22,555 bases of DNA from W0P28-013 sp963658575. GTDB lineage: Bacteria > Bacteroidota > Bacteroidia > Bacteroidales > Paludibacteraceae. Position 1 is the first letter of the stretch; every line of letters starts with the position of its first letter. The position numbers and the translations under genes are program-made. The stretch lies in assembly GCA_963658575.1 (NCBI GenBank), contig CAVKQB010000033.1:1-22555 (forward strand), given 5' to 3'. Shown here piece by piece: positions 22,312 through 22,555 of the stretch. The notes under the pieces are model-generated. The model had not been told where the DNA came from. It was given only the letters and a program-made list of their open reading frames with translations, and did no database searches.

Positions 22312-22417
22312 CTGTCCCTCTGCCGAGCGCAGCGAGGATAGGGGGACGAGGATCGTAGCGACGGAGGGGGTTCTTTCCTAATTAAGAATTTAGAATTAAT
22401 AATGAATAATTAAGCGG
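22312..22417 (+). repeat. Diverged relative of the composite element
   Basis: Shares the order CTGTCCC, GGGGACGAG, GGAGGGGGTT and TTAAGAA-type heptamers (five units, 22382-22416) with the 137-bp element. It has GCCGAGCGCAGCGAGGATAG in place of the first hairpin and lacks the second palindrome. It abuts copy B. Confidence 0.7.
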
Positions 22418-22554
22418 CGTTGTTGGACGCGAACCTGTCCCCTTTTCAAGGGGACGAGCGCAGCGGAGGGGGTTAAATTCAATTAAGAATTAAGAATTAT
22501 GAATTTTTTCGGTAAGTGAGGGCAGTGCCAAACTTGTTTGAGCAATGCCGAGCG
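22418..22554 (+). repeat. 137-bp composite palindromic element, copy B
   Basis: Same length and part order as 1636-1772, about 90% identical. The second palindrome is better conserved here: GGCAGTGCCAAAC (22521-22533) pairs with GTTTGAGCAATGCC (22536-22549) with one mismatch and one bulge. It ends one base before the window edge, so sequence beyond may belong to it. Confidence 0.85.
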
Positions 22555-22555
22555 T

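Larger units (their letters stand above)
22118..22555. other. Repeat-filled right end
   Basis: No gene is seen in these 438 bases. It contains a 13-unit heptamer array (22118-22208), the second 46-nt AT-rich repeat (22210-22255), three CAATAAAT-type octamers (22283-22306), a diverged relative of the composite element (22312-22417) and its second full copy (22418-22554). The window ends inside this region. Confidence 0.85.

Overview
The window looks like chromosomal DNA of a Bacteroidota bacterium, most likely order Bacteroidales. Supporting signs are a SusC/SusD pair, a type IX secretion (Por) C-terminal sorting domain, a split ExbB-ExbD-TonB cluster beside pdxJ and nadK, Bacteroidota promoters (TTTG-like -33, 19-nt spacer, TAnnTTTG -7) ahead of many genes, and almost no Shine-Dalgarno sequences. 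I cannot name a species from sequence alone.

Layout. Positions 1-2704 hold thymidine kinase (tdk, minus strand), a divergent proline/glutamate-rich hypothetical gene, a repeat-filled spacer and rsmI. Positions 2705-11061 hold a long leader and a four-gene operon: SusC-like porin, SusD-like lipoprotein, a lipoprotein with fibronectin-III-like and jelly-roll folds, and a secreted protein with a type IX sorting domain, closed by a strong terminator. Next is a large M6-family metalloprotease with its own promoter, then the GTPase gene der, a 96-residue lipoprotein and a bidirectional terminator shared with the convergent fmt. Positions 16898-18280 hold a repeat-rich spacer and nadK (minus). From 18483 rightward run pdxJ, exbB, a 312-bp repeat-filled gap, exbD, tonB (4-nt overlap) and a DJ-1/PfpI gene. 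The last 438 bp are repeats.

How the genes may work together. ExbB/ExbD/TonB would energise SusC-type porins such as the one here. That operon has no glycoside hydrolase and no linked regulator, but carries a type IX-secreted protein and sits beside a secreted metalloprotease. Peptide or protein use is therefore a reasonable inference, though not proven. The other genes are housekeeping.

The most unusual signal is not a gene. The spacers at 1568-2019, 16908-17406, 20021-20292 and 22118-22503 consist largely of degenerate tandem arrays whose unit is almost always 7 nt (sometimes 8), although the word itself differs between arrays and changes within one array without losing register. Several arrays begin at or within a few bases of a stop codon. 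A 137-bp composite element with two hairpins lies at both ends of the window (about 90% identical) with a third, diverged relative. No CRISPR, rRNA, tRNA, prophage or transposase gene was seen.
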